A stretch of DNA of 11,967 nucleotides from Anaerolineae bacterium (GTDB lineage Bacteria; Chloroflexota; Anaerolineae; Anaerolineales; Villigracilaceae), in the NCBI GenBank assembly GCA_017303735.1, contig JAFLCF010000139.1, positions 1 through 11,967 of the forward strand, given 5' to 3'. Shown here piece after piece: positions 1 through 7,619 of the stretch; position 1 is the first letter of the stretch; every line of letters begins with the position of its first letter. The translations under genes were made by a program, and so were the position numbers. The notes under the pieces were generated by a model that did not search any database, was not told the origin of the DNA, and saw only the letters and a program-made list of their open reading frames with translations.

Positions 1-1
1 C

Positions 2-1240
2 ATCCTCGATAAAGCCAGTCAGATTCTGACGGCACGTCTGGATGAGATCGCAACAGCGCTTACTCGTGAAGAAGGCAAGACTCTGGCAGAGGCAAAGGGA
101 GAAGTAACCCGTGCCCGCGATATTTTCAAATATTATGCGGGGGAAGGATGGCGAATTGGCGGAGAGGTTCTCCCTAGTTCTGTGACAGATGAATTGTTAT
201 ACACACGCCGTGAGCCGCTTGGTGTGGTTAGTATTATCACCCCTTGGAATTTCCCCATCGCCATTCCTGCATGGAAGATCGCCCCAGCACTCATCTATGG
301 CAACACGGTTGTATTCAAGCCAGCCGAAGATGCCCCGCACACTGCTTTGCTGTTGGTTGAAGTTCTTGTCGAAGCGGGTCTGCCTGCTGGCGTCATCAAC
401 TTCCTGACTGGTGATGGTGCATTGATCGGCACGGAGATGGCAAGTAACCCTAGTGTGAATGGAATCAGTTTCACGGGTTCACATACCATAGGCACAAAGG
501 TCTATCAAAATGCCATCAAGAACATGGCACGTGTGCAATTAGAGATGGGCGGTAAAAATGCACTTGTCATTTTGAAGGACGCCGATTTGGAACTTGCCGT
601 CAAACTCGCCATCACGGGCGGATTCGGACTTACAGGTCAGGCTTGTACTGCAACAAGCCGTATCATCGTCCAAGAAGAAATTGCCGAGGCGTTTATCTCT
701 GCTCTTACTACAGCGGCAAAAAATCTCAAGGTTGGCAATGGACTTGAGAACGACGTGAACATAGGTCCGCTTGTGAATCAAGATCAATTGCAAACGAGTC
801 AAAGTTATATGGAGCTTGGTCAAAAGGAAGGTGCAACACTTCTCCTCGGTGGTGAAGTGGATGGAACAAAGGGTTATTTCGCGCAAGCCACCATCTTTGA
901 TCACGTCCAGCCGGGCATGCGCATCACGCAAGAGGAAATCTTCGGACCCGTGATCAGCATCATCCGTGCAAGCGGACTTAATGATGCCATCGAAAAAGCC
1001 AATGCCATCAGCTTCGGTCTTTCAGCGAGTGTGGTGACCAACAACCTCAGGGAAGCCTTCGCCTTCGCTAATCAAATTGAGGCGGGCGTGGTCAAGATCA
1101 ATGAACCGACTACGGGGCTCGCACTCAACGCTCCCTTCGGTGGTTTCAAGCAATCCAGCGCCAATACCTTCAAAGAACAAGGACAGGCTGCCATGGATTT
1201 CTACACCCGCACCAAAACGATCTATGTCAACCATGGATAA
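2..1240 (+). CDS. Alpha-ketoglutarate semialdehyde dehydrogenase-type aldehyde dehydrogenase (5' partial)
   Basis: NAD(P)+-dependent aldehyde dehydrogenase, cytoplasmic. The reading frame is open from the left edge, so the N-terminus is missing; the GTG at 182 is an internal codon, because clear family sequence ([12 protein letters not shown], then [13 protein letters not shown]) lies before it. Visible landmarks are the nucleotide-binding stretch with TPWNFP and FKPAEDAP, the FTGS motif, the general-base glutamate in LEMGGKN (codon 542-544), the catalytic cysteine in GQACTATSR (codon 644-646) and EEIFGPV near the C-terminus. The [18 protein letters not shown] signature and the pathway neighbours favour 2,5-dioxovalerate (alpha-ketoglutarate semialdehyde) oxidation to alpha-ketoglutarate, the last step of the Weimberg pathway. 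Its end overlaps the next gene, suggesting translational coupling. The ALDH family is certain; the substrate is inferred mainly from context, and a related succinate-semialdehyde or lactaldehyde enzyme cannot be excluded. Confidence 0.88.
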   Translation: MLDKASQILTARLDEIATALTREEGKTLAEAKGEVTRARDIFKYYAGEGWRIGGEVLPSSVTDELLYTRREPLGVVSIITPWNFPIAIPAWKIAPALIYGNTVVFKPAEDAPHTALLLVEVLVEAGLPAGVINFLTGDGALIGTEMASNPSVNGISFTGSHTIGTKVYQNAIKNMARVQLEMGGKNALVILKDADLELAVKLAITGGFGLTGQACTATSRIIVQEEIAEAFISALTTAAKNLKVGNGLENDVNIGPLVNQDQLQTSQSYMELGQKEGATLLLGGEVDGTKGYFAQATIFDHVQPGMRITQEEIFGPVISIIRASGLNDAIEKANAISFGLSASVVTNNLREAFAFANQIEAGVVKINEPTTGLALNAPFGGFKQSSANTFKEQGQAAMDFYTRTKTIYVNHG

Positions 1241-3143
1241 CATATTTGACGTTCAGACTCACGCCTCAGGTCCAACGGGACGCCTGCCGCTTGAACCCGA
1301 TTTTTTAACCAACGCCCCAAGCGGAGACGTCTTCGGCTGGACGCAAGATGCCGCGATGGGCTGGAGTCCATCTGACTTGGGCAAAGATGAATATCTAATT
1401 CTGAGCACACAAGGTGGCATCCGCGCGGAAGATGGCTCCCCCATCGCACTCGGTTATCACACAGGACATTATGAAGTCGGTCTGCTTGCACAAGCCGCCG
1501 CAAAAGAATTCAAAAAACATAATGCCATTCCATTTGCAGGTTTTGTCAGTGACCCATGTGACGGACGTACACAAGGCACAGCGGGTATGATGGATAGCCT
1601 CGCTTACCGCAACGACGCAGCGATAGTCTTACGCAGACTCATCCGTTCGTTGCCAACTCGCAAAGGTGTGTTGGGAATTGCCACCTGTGATAAAGGGTTG
1701 CCAGCTATGATGATCGCACTTGCTGCACAAAAATCTTTGCCTTGCATCATTGTTCCGGGCGGTGTGACATTGCTGCCTGAACAGGGCGAAGATGCGGGGA
1801 AAATTCAATCACTGGGCTCACGTTTTGCTCACGGACTTATTACACTTGAAGAAGCATCTGACCTTGGCTGCCGTGCTTGCGCATCGCCTGGTGGGGGCTG
1901 CCAATTCCTTGGAACAGCGGCAACCAGTCAGGTCGTAGCAGAGGCGTTAGGACTCGCTGTCACGCATTCTGCACTCGCACCGTCGGGTCAACCCATTTGG
2001 CTCGAAATGGCAATGCGATCTGCGCAGGCGTTAATGGAGATGTCGAAGCAAAATATAAAAACCGCAGAGGTTCTCACTGAAGACTCAATTCATAATGCCA
2101 TGGTCATCCATGCCGCATTTGGCGGGAGCACCAATTTGTTATTGCATATCCCCGCCATTGCCCATGCCGCGAAATTGCCGCGCCCCAGTGTGGATGATTG
2201 GTCGCGGATCAATCGTGCAACACCACGTCTGGTCGATGTGATGCCCAACGGTCCGACAGGTTACGGCACCGTGCAAGTCTTTCTAGCGGGCGGCGTGCCC
2301 GAAGTGATGCTGCATTTGCGCGAGCTGGGTTTGTTGAAACTCAATGCTCGCACCGTAAATGGCAACACCTTGGGCGAAGCGCTTGATGAATGGCAAACCA
2401 GCGAGAGCCGAAAAAAACTCCGCGAACGATTGCATGAACTCGATGGTATTGACCCAGACGATGTCATCATGAATCCAACCAAAGCTCGCGAGCGCGGACT
2501 GACCAGCACAATCACATTTCTGACCGGTAATCTTGCGCCGCAGGGAGCCGTTATCAAAAGTACCGCCATTGACTCCAGCGTCGTCGATGCAGATGGTGTC
2601 TATCGCAAAACAGGACCTGTGCGCGTATTTACCAGCGAGCGTGCCGCGATAGCTGCGGTTAAAGGCTTGAGTGAGAAGCCCGTTAAAGCAGGTGACATCA
2701 TTGCGCTGATCGGTTGCGGTCCCATGGGTACGGGCATGGAAGAGACCTATCAACTCACATCTGCGTTGAAGTATCTTCCGCATGGCAAAACGATTGCGCT
2801 TATCACCGATGCGCGTTTCAGCGGCGTGAGCACAGGCGCGTGCATTGGTCATGTAGGACCCGAAGCGCTGGCGGGAGGTCCGCTGGGGAAGTTACGAGAT
2901 GGGGATACGATCCAGATCATCATTGACCGAGTCAATCTTGCGGGAAGCATTAACGTACTTGATCTTGATTTGGATTCAAGAACGCCTCACCCCGACTTGA
3001 AACTGAATCCCGACCTGCCAGAGGATACGCGTCTGTGGGCTTTGCTTCAAAACATCAGCGGCGGCACATGGGGTGGATGTGTGTATGACGTGGATGCAAT
3101 TGTGGAGAAGCTAAACAATCCCGAAGGGATGGCAGGATTATAG
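1224..3143 (+). CDS. D-xylonate dehydratase, IlvD/Edd family (YagF/YjhG type)
   Basis: Dehydrates D-xylonate to 2-keto-3-deoxy-D-xylonate using an Fe-S cluster; cytoplasmic. The 639-aa product matches the E. coli YagF/YjhG branch almost end to end from memory: [11 protein letters not shown] near the N-terminus, [27 protein letters not shown] (Cys112), [10 protein letters not shown] (Cys155), [18 protein letters not shown] (Cys216, 219, 226), [29 protein letters not shown] and [17 protein letters not shown]. Length is close to the roughly 655 aa of the E. coli proteins. The frame is open further upstream to 1077, but homology begins at the ATGs at 1224 or 1233, giving a 17- or 8-bp overlap with the ALDH gene. 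No clear Shine-Dalgarno precedes either ATG, in keeping with coupled translation. The last codons (NPEGMAGL) overlap one unit of a hairpin repeat. Family certain; the precise sugar acid (xylonate, possibly other pentonates) is inferred from the family and the two neighbouring pathway genes. Confidence 0.92.
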   Translation: MSTMDNIFDVQTHASGPTGRLPLEPDFLTNAPSGDVFGWTQDAAMGWSPSDLGKDEYLILSTQGGIRAEDGSPIALGYHTGHYEVGLLAQAAAKEFKKHNAIPFAGFVSDPCDGRTQGTAGMMDSLAYRNDAAIVLRRLIRSLPTRKGVLGIATCDKGLPAMMIALAAQKSLPCIIVPGGVTLLPEQGEDAGKIQSLGSRFAHGLITLEEASDLGCRACASPGGGCQFLGTAATSQVVAEALGLAVTHSALAPSGQPIWLEMAMRSAQALMEMSKQNIKTAEVLTEDSIHNAMVIHAAFGGSTNLLLHIPAIAHAAKLPRPSVDDWSRINRATPRLVDVMPNGPTGYGTVQVFLAGGVPEVMLHLRELGLLKLNARTVNGNTLGEALDEWQTSESRKKLRERLHELDGIDPDDVIMNPTKARERGLTSTITFLTGNLAPQGAVIKSTAIDSSVVDADGVYRKTGPVRVFTSERAAIAAVKGLSEKPVKAGDIIALIGCGPMGTGMEETYQLTSALKYLPHGKTIALITDARFSGVSTGACIGHVGPEALAGGPLGKLRDGDTIQIIIDRVNLAGSINVLDLDLDSRTPHPDLKLNPDLPEDTRLWALLQNISGGTWGGCVYDVDAIVEKLNNPEGMAGL

Positions 3144-3263
3144 ACAACGGTCAACCATATTCAAATCCCGAAGGGATGACATATTCGCGCAAGATTATGA
3201 CACCCCTTCGGGGTTGGAAATTTATTGACATCGAGATCTAGAATCATTTCACGCCTTCGGCGT
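3118..3263. repeat. Cluster of four small hairpin repeats (CCC-GAA-GGG / CCC-TTC-GGG type)
   Basis: Four 13-nt perfect hairpins, each with a 5-bp stem and 3-nt loop: ATCCC-GAA-GGGAT at 3118-3130 and again at 3165-3177, ACCCC-TTC-GGGGT at 3202-3214, and ACGCC-TTC-GGCGT at 3251-3263. The first two share the 15-mer AATCCCGAAGGGATG (3117-3131 and 3164-3178). Units two and three lie in opposite orientation, so CCCGAAGGG (3167-3175) can pair with CCCTTCGGG (3204-3212) to form a larger stem. The first unit lies inside the 3' end of the dehydratase gene. None is followed by a run of T, so they are not simple intrinsic terminators. They look like a REP-type intergenic repeat family that may protect mRNA ends or bind protein; the role is unknown. 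Confidence 0.6.
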
Positions 3264-3294
3264 TATATACAAGTCATCATTAAGGAGATATTTC

Positions 3295-4107
3295 ATGTTT
3301 CTTACCAAACACAAAATAACGAACGGAGCGCGCTGGGCAGTAGATGGTCACTTTTTGCCGCTGAGTTTGAACTTAAGTACGCTGCTTGAGATGCCACGCG
3401 AGAAAATGTTCGAGGTAGTGAAAACTTTTTCGGATGCTGAATCAGCCGTCGGTGAGACTGAAGCGCCGATCGATCCATATCAGGAAGTATGGGCGGCAGG
3501 AGTCACTTACTTAAGAAGTCGCGATGCGCGCAAAGCGGAATCCACTGTGGCGGATATGTATCAAAAAGTCTATGAAGCAGAGCGCCCTGAAATTTTTTCG
3601 AAGTCAATTGGCTGGCGTGTGTCAGGAAGTGGTAAGGCAATTCGCATTCGTAAAGATAGCCATTGGAATGTGCCTGAACCAGAGCTGGTGTTGGTGATCA
3701 ATCACTTTAACGAGATCGTGGGCTATTGCGCAGGCAATGATGTTTCGTCGCGTGACATTGAAGGGGAGAACCCTTTATATTTGCCACAGGCGAAGGTCTA
3801 TAATGGTTCTTGTGCCTTGGGACATGGCATTTGGTTGTGCGAGCCGGATGAGATTAAAGGGATTGTCATTCGATTGACAATTGAGCGAAAAAATAAAATC
3901 ATCTTCAACGGCGAAGCAAATACAAATACGATGAAGCGGACCTTGCCTGAACTGGTGGACTTCCTTACCCGCGAGCTGGATTTTCCACAAGGTGTCTTTT
4001 TGATGACAGGTACATGCCTTGTGCCGGATGATTTCACTTTGCAATCTGAGGATGAGGTTATGATTCAGGTCGGTGAGACAAGAATTCAGAATCGAGTTAC
4101 AGTTTAA
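3295..4107 (+). CDS. 2-keto-3-deoxy-D-arabinonate/xylonate dehydratase, FAH-fold (KdaD-like)
   Basis: Member of the fumarylacetoacetate hydrolase family, 270 aa, cytoplasmic. It would dehydrate 2-keto-3-deoxy-D-pentonate to alpha-ketoglutarate semialdehyde, linking the dehydratase before it to the ALDH before that. The fold's metal site is visible: PEPE with Glu128 and Glu130, then Asp149 in [21 protein letters not shown], with Lys167 following. The E-x-E, 18-residue gap, D spacing is that of the family. The sequence style ([22 protein letters not shown]) recalls the Sulfolobus KdaD enzyme of about 293 aa rather than the longer bacterial XylX proteins. The start is supported by AAGGAG at 3282-3287, 7 nt before the ATG. 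It is separated from the dehydratase gene by the hairpin-repeat cluster, so it may be in the same transcript or have its own expression level. Family is sure; the substrate follows from context. Other FAH enzymes act as hydrolases or decarboxylases. Confidence 0.85.
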   Translation: MFLTKHKITNGARWAVDGHFLPLSLNLSTLLEMPREKMFEVVKTFSDAESAVGETEAPIDPYQEVWAAGVTYLRSRDARKAESTVADMYQKVYEAERPEIFSKSIGWRVSGSGKAIRIRKDSHWNVPEPELVLVINHFNEIVGYCAGNDVSSRDIEGENPLYLPQAKVYNGSCALGHGIWLCEPDEIKGIVIRLTIERKNKIIFNGEANTNTMKRTLPELVDFLTRELDFPQGVFLMTGTCLVPDDFTLQSEDEVMIQVGETRIQNRVTV

Positions 4108-4262
4108 TTTGCCATTGCTGTTTTCTGTGCAAGGGATAGAAAGAAATTATAAAAAGAAAATAACTGCGCCCATACGGTGGCGATACCGGAACGACGGCAC
4201 ACCTCAAAAAGAGTCAATCTATTAATCGCAGTAAATTTTTGAGTGCTGCACAACGATCGGTT
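4108..4262. other. Convergent intergenic region with an AT-rich inverted repeat
   Basis: This 155-bp region lies between the 3' ends of the FAH-family gene (+) and the glycosidase gene (-). It contains a perfect 8-bp inverted repeat, CTCAAAAA (4203-4210) and TTTTTGAG (4236-4243), with a 25-nt loop, and a wider ACTGCG (4163-4168) / CGCAGT (4227-4232) pair. Either could form a weak two-way transcript end, but neither is a classical GC-rich stem with a U-tract. No open reading frame or RNA gene was recognised. Confidence 0.3.
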
Positions 4263-6443
4263 TTACGGAAATTTTGTGAGAACGATCTCCACCCATTCAA
4301 GTGCATCACCCTCGCAGAATTGTTGAACCGTCTTGGTGAGCTGACCCATGATGGATATTCGAGTCTCAACCTTGTATCCACTGAGGAAGTGTTCGGTGAT
4401 GGTTGCTGTGGTGGCATTGTGCCTAAGCGTAAAACTGCCATCTCCAAATGGGACAATCCCAATGCGTTGAGATTCGGTGATGTGTTCACCGTCCAATGAA
4501 GAAATAACAAGCATGATGTCAGCTTGTAAAAAATCCTTGTAATGATTTTGCATAGGCTTGCCGTCGAATTGATGCGTTCGCAGAGCAAGCAGAACTGTCT
4601 TGCCGTTTTCGACTCGCTCCCAAGAGGGAGCCAAGCCCGCGCGGATTCCATGCCATTTGGCGTGGACTGGTTTGGTGGTGAAGAACGCTTCTTTCCTAAC
4701 GAGGGAGTTGAGTCCATTAAATTTTGCAATCTGTATCGCTGACGGTTTTTCCCCGTTCTCGTCGCCATCGAAACAGTGAAGTGAACCAAGGCTGCCCGAA
4801 GCGACAGAATCAAACCAGATGTCAATGGCGGAGTTCCAGTCGTAGCCGGAGGAGCTGTAAGTGGGCATGCCGAGTTCGCCGCATAAGCTGCTAAATAAGA
4901 TGCGGCGATTGGTCTCCAAGTCGTAATCGCCAATACAGTAGACAAGGTCATCTGGGCTGTGCAGGTCGTAGTAATCAATGAGCAGGGGCGAGAGACCATA
5001 GTACATAATGACGAGGTCGGGGTTTTCTTCTTTCATTGCACCCACAATGACTTCCAATCCTTTTTGCAACAAGCGTTCGCCTGCAAAAGTCATATCTTTT
5101 GGGGCAGCGACATCGAGCGATGGCAATTCATAGCCGAAATCGAATTTGATCAGGTCTGGCTGGTAACGGCGGATGAATTCTTTGGCGCGCTGGCGTAATA
5201 CGTCCTGCACTTTGGGCTGGGTCATATCGAAGATGCCGTAGTGGGAGGTTTGATGGTCGAGCCAAAGTGTTTTGCCTTCATGTGTTTGTAACAGGTGTGA
5301 CTCGTCCAAGCCGAGCGCGGCGGGATTTTGACAGCGCAGGAAAGCCGCCCATAAACCGATGTTGTAGCCTTGAGCGCGGATGTCTTTCAAAAGGTTTTCA
5401 AAGTTTGGGAAACGTTCGGAGTCGTGTTTGAGTTCACCGTGCGTGCCTTCCCATTTGTCGTCGATAACGAAGGTCTTGGCTTGCATACCGGAGCGTTGAA
5501 GTTTACTGAAAATATCGTGGACGAGGTCTTCGGTCAACTGCTCGGGTGGGAGAGCTAAAGCAGACTCTACGCCCCAAGTGTTGTATTGCGGCGCAAGAAG
5601 GATTTCTTGTTTTTTGGGTGAATGCTTTTTAGGCGAGATAAATTTCTCACGTTGTAAAACCTGGTAATACTTACGAATCGCTTCGTGATAATTCTCGCCG
5701 AAGGTGATGATGAAGTGAAAGCCGAGGGTATCGGGCTTGTGTTTCCATAGATCGCTTCTTAAGTTGAGGATGGGACTGATGCCAATCTCGCGGATTTCCA
5801 AACGGAAGTCGCCTTGTGGCAGCTCGGCGAGTCCCCAGCAGGCAGCCTGAGTTTGCAGGTCTTTTGCGCCGATGGCGTTCCAGCGGTCGGAGGTGTTGAA
5901 GGTGCAGAAGTAATGCGCGGGCAAACCCCATTGTTGGGTCAAGCCAGGTCCACGCATGGCGCCGGAGCCAAGGACAGTTGTGGTGGAGAGGTGCGAGTGC
6001 AAATCGACAATTGGCGATATGTTCGTGCTCATGCACAAGCCGGGCACGACAGCATAATGGCTGTACATGGACGGCTTGTAGGAGTCGCCGTCTCTTTCGG
6101 GGAAGTAGATGATCTGGACGATGTCTGTGTTTGCGGGGGGTGTTAGGAGGAGCGGTTCGAGGGAGATAAAGTCTGAATGGAAGGACCAGTTGACCGTTAA
6201 GGAAGAGGCGGGGTTTTGTCCATGATAGGTGATGGAGATTCGATTGTCATCCACTTGGTAGGTGGGAGTTGGAAAATCTGATTGAGTGGGAGAGGTGACG
6301 AGGAGGGGACAGTGGCGGGCGCGGGAGATGAGGCGGCTTTTTACGTCGTATAGGCAAAATATGTCGGTGTCAGCGTTCCATTCCCAGGTGTAGTTGGGGG
6401 AAATTGCTTGAATTTTGAGAGAATCGGCTTTAATTTTGACCAT
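4263..6443 (-). CDS. Cytoplasmic glycoside hydrolase, alpha-galactosidase clan (GH36-like)
   Basis: Predicted 726-aa retaining glycosidase without signal peptide or membrane segment, so it acts on imported oligosaccharides or glycosides. Residues 1 to about 270 look like an all-beta N-terminal domain; about 280-580 form a TIM barrel; the remainder is a beta C-terminal domain. Barrel landmarks are TFVIDDKWEG (Asp328, Asp329), GYNIGLWAAF, and PDLIKFDFGYELPS, whose Asp435 sits where the nucleophile occurs in GH36 and GH31. CIGDYDLETNRR (Asp506, Asp508) is placed like the acid/base region of GH36. The match is remote: the GH36 KWDMN motif reads KFDFG, which also recalls the KTDFGE of GH31. Start: ATG at 6443 with GAGGTG 5 nt upstream; a TTG directly before it would add one residue. 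It is divergent from the LacI-type regulator and shares its control region. Possible activities are alpha-galactosidase, beta-L-arabinopyranosidase or alpha-xylosidase; the sequence alone does not decide. Confidence 0.75.
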   Translation of the reverse strand: MVKIKADSLKIQAISPNYTWEWNADTDIFCLYDVKSRLISRARHCPLLVTSPTQSDFPTPTYQVDDNRISITYHGQNPASSLTVNWSFHSDFISLEPLLLTPPANTDIVQIIYFPERDGDSYKPSMYSHYAVVPGLCMSTNISPIVDLHSHLSTTTVLGSGAMRGPGLTQQWGLPAHYFCTFNTSDRWNAIGAKDLQTQAACWGLAELPQGDFRLEIREIGISPILNLRSDLWKHKPDTLGFHFIITFGENYHEAIRKYYQVLQREKFISPKKHSPKKQEILLAPQYNTWGVESALALPPEQLTEDLVHDIFSKLQRSGMQAKTFVIDDKWEGTHGELKHDSERFPNFENLLKDIRAQGYNIGLWAAFLRCQNPAALGLDESHLLQTHEGKTLWLDHQTSHYGIFDMTQPKVQDVLRQRAKEFIRRYQPDLIKFDFGYELPSLDVAAPKDMTFAGERLLQKGLEVIVGAMKEENPDLVIMYYGLSPLLIDYYDLHSPDDLVYCIGDYDLETNRRILFSSLCGELGMPTYSSSGYDWNSAIDIWFDSVASGSLGSLHCFDGDENGEKPSAIQIAKFNGLNSLVRKEAFFTTKPVHAKWHGIRAGLAPSWERVENGKTVLLALRTHQFDGKPMQNHYKDFLQADIMLVISSLDGEHITESQRIGIVPFGDGSFTLRHNATTATITEHFLSGYKVETRISIMGQLTKTVQQFCEGDALEWVEIVLTKFP

Positions 6444-6470
6444 CAAAACACCTCAATTTGGTTTACCTAC

Positions 6471-6499
6471 TTGACAAAGGGATTATTTTTCTGTAGACT
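6471..6499 (+). promoter_or_regulatory. Sigma70-type promoter of the regulator/transporter operon
   Basis: Consensus -35 box TTGACA at 6471-6476, a 17-nt spacer, and -10 box TAGACT at 6494-6499 (four of six consensus bases, including the key first T, second A and last T). The expected transcription start is near 6506, inside the palindrome that follows, leaving a leader of about 30 nt before the regulator's ATG. Spacing and position make this the best promoter seen in the window. Confidence 0.7.
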
Positions 6500-6500
6500 C

Positions 6501-6528
6501 ATGTTACCGTTCACGTGACCGGTCACAT
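6501..6528. promoter_or_regulatory. Near-perfect 28-bp palindromic operator, probable LacI-family binding site(s)
   Basis: The two 14-bp halves match by inverted complementarity at 12 of 14 positions about a centre at 6514/6515; only pairs 6505/6524 and 6510/6519 fail. The same segment can be read as two CG-centred LacI/GalR-type boxes, TGTTACCGTTCACG (6502-6515) and CGTGACCGGTCACA (6514-6527), whose centres are 12 bp apart. The second contains the perfect palindrome GTGACCGGTCAC (6515-6526). It covers the expected start of transcription just after the -10 box, so a bound repressor would block the rightward promoter. It also lies between the divergent genes and could control both. Binding by the adjacent regulator is inferred from position and site type. 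Confidence 0.75.
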
Positions 6529-6532
6529 TATA
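6527..6532 (-). promoter_or_regulatory. Candidate -10 box for the divergent glycosidase gene
   Basis: On the minus strand a perfect TATAAT reads from 6532 to 6527, overlapping the right end of the palindrome. No convincing -35 box lies 16-18 nt upstream on that strand. Transcription would start near 6520 and give a leader of about 77 nt. Without a -35 box it might depend on an activator, or be a chance AT-rich hexamer. Confidence 0.3.
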
Positions 6533-6536
6533 TCAA

Positions 6537-7547
6537 ATGACTCCTAATCGCCCTACTATCCGTGATGTTGCCCGACAGGCTGGCGTTTCTCACCAGACCG
6601 TTTCGCGTGTCATTAACGGCAGTGAGGAAGTCCTGCCCGAGACTCGTGCCTTGGTAGAGGCTGCGATTGAGCAGTTGGGCTACCGCCCCAGTGCGATCGC
6701 GCGTTCGATGGCTCGTGGCTCGACCCACACCCTCGCCATTATTTCTCCCAATCTTACAGACTATACCTTTGCCAGCATTGTAGAAGGCGCCGAGGTGGAA
6801 GCCCGACAGAACAATTATTTTGTATTGTCGTCGTCGGCTTCAGACCCGCAGTCGTTCCATGAGTTGGTGGATGAACTGGTGGGTCATCGCCGGGTGGATG
6901 GGTTAATCGTTATCAACCCGTATGCCGATGATCGTTACATGCACATTCCGAAAGAATTCCCTGTGGTGTTCGTGGGTGCGCGTTCGCATGATGAACTCGT
7001 CTGCTCGATCTCGCTAGATGATGAGAAGGTGGCATACGAAGCCACACAGCATTTGATCTCGCTTGGGCACAAACGCATTGGTCTGATCACTGGTCCGATG
7101 GAAGAGGATTGTTCGCAAGATCGTCTTGTGGGTTTTCAGCTCGCATTGGCGGAGGCTGGCATTAAGTTTGACCAGTCGTTGGCATTTGAAGGCGACTGGT
7201 CAGCTTCATCGGGTCGCGATGCGTTGTTGGACTTTGTGAAGAAGAATAACGTGCCGACCGCCATCTTTGCACAGAATGATCGCATGGCGATGGGCGTGAT
7301 GCGTGCCGCGCGGGATGTGAACCTGAGCGTGCCGGATCAGCTCTCCGTAATAGGCGTGGACGATATGCCTTTGTCTTCCTATTTTGACCCGCCTCTCACC
7401 ACGATGCGGCAGGATATGCCCCTGATCGGGCAGGAAGCCGTCCGTAAGTTGATGGAGATCTTTAAGAACAAGACCGTTGACCCCAGCGTGATGAAATTAC
7501 CGGCTCAATTGGTTGTACGTCAGTCTACACAAAAAGGAGGTGGTTAA
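6537..7547 (+). CDS. LacI/GalR-family transcriptional regulator
   Basis: A 336-aa sugar-responsive DNA-binding protein of normal family length. Residues 6-26 (PTIRDVARQAGVSHQTVSRVI) are the LacI helix-turn-helix with the recognition helix HQTVSRVIN. Residues about 51-61 form the hinge helix (PSAIARSMARG), followed by a periplasmic-binding-protein-like effector domain starting TLAIISPNL. The family landmarks HKRIGLITGP, AIFAQNDRMAMG, SVIGVDDM and PPLTTMRQDM are present. The ATG at 6537 has no clear Shine-Dalgarno sequence, so translation may be modest. It is the first gene of a likely operon with the sugar-binding protein and permeases and faces the glycosidase gene. The palindrome 9-36 bp before its start suggests that it represses itself, the transporter and perhaps the glycosidase, with an imported sugar as inducer. 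The effector cannot be named. Confidence 0.95.
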   Translation: MTPNRPTIRDVARQAGVSHQTVSRVINGSEEVLPETRALVEAAIEQLGYRPSAIARSMARGSTHTLAIISPNLTDYTFASIVEGAEVEARQNNYFVLSSSASDPQSFHELVDELVGHRRVDGLIVINPYADDRYMHIPKEFPVVFVGARSHDELVCSISLDDEKVAYEATQHLISLGHKRIGLITGPMEEDCSQDRLVGFQLALAEAGIKFDQSLAFEGDWSASSGRDALLDFVKKNNVPTAIFAQNDRMAMGVMRAARDVNLSVPDQLSVIGVDDMPLSSYFDPPLTTMRQDMPLIGQEAVRKLMEIFKNKTVDPSVMKLPAQLVVRQSTQKGGG

Positions 7548-7619
7548 CTCCGTAGCATAAGAACAGGCAAGACCATATTTATGATGTTCGTTATTTGTCC
7601 AATCCAAGGAGAAGAATAA

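Noticed and set aside
3225..3269. Possible promoter for the FAH-family gene: TTGACA at 3225-3230
   Set aside because: No -10 box at 16-18 nt. TAGAAT at 3239 is only 8 nt away and TATATA at 3264 is 33 nt away, so the box cannot be paired into a normal promoter.
4161..4204. GC-rich patch in the convergent intergenic region, considered as a remnant RNA gene or riboswitch
   Set aside because: No cloverleaf, conserved loop or other RNA-family signature could be recognised, and it lies at gene ends rather than in a leader.
4214..4999. Minus-strand 261-codon frame overlapping the glycosidase gene
   Set aside because: It is another frame of the same strand as the glycosidase, without family motifs, and would displace a gene with clear domains.
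7530..7557. AGGAGGTGG at the end of the regulator gene resembling a perfect ribosome binding site, with GGAG/CTCC pairing
   Set aside because: It encodes the C-terminal Gly residues and is not followed at a suitable distance by a start codon with a meaningful frame. The binding-protein gene has its own AAGGAG at 7606.
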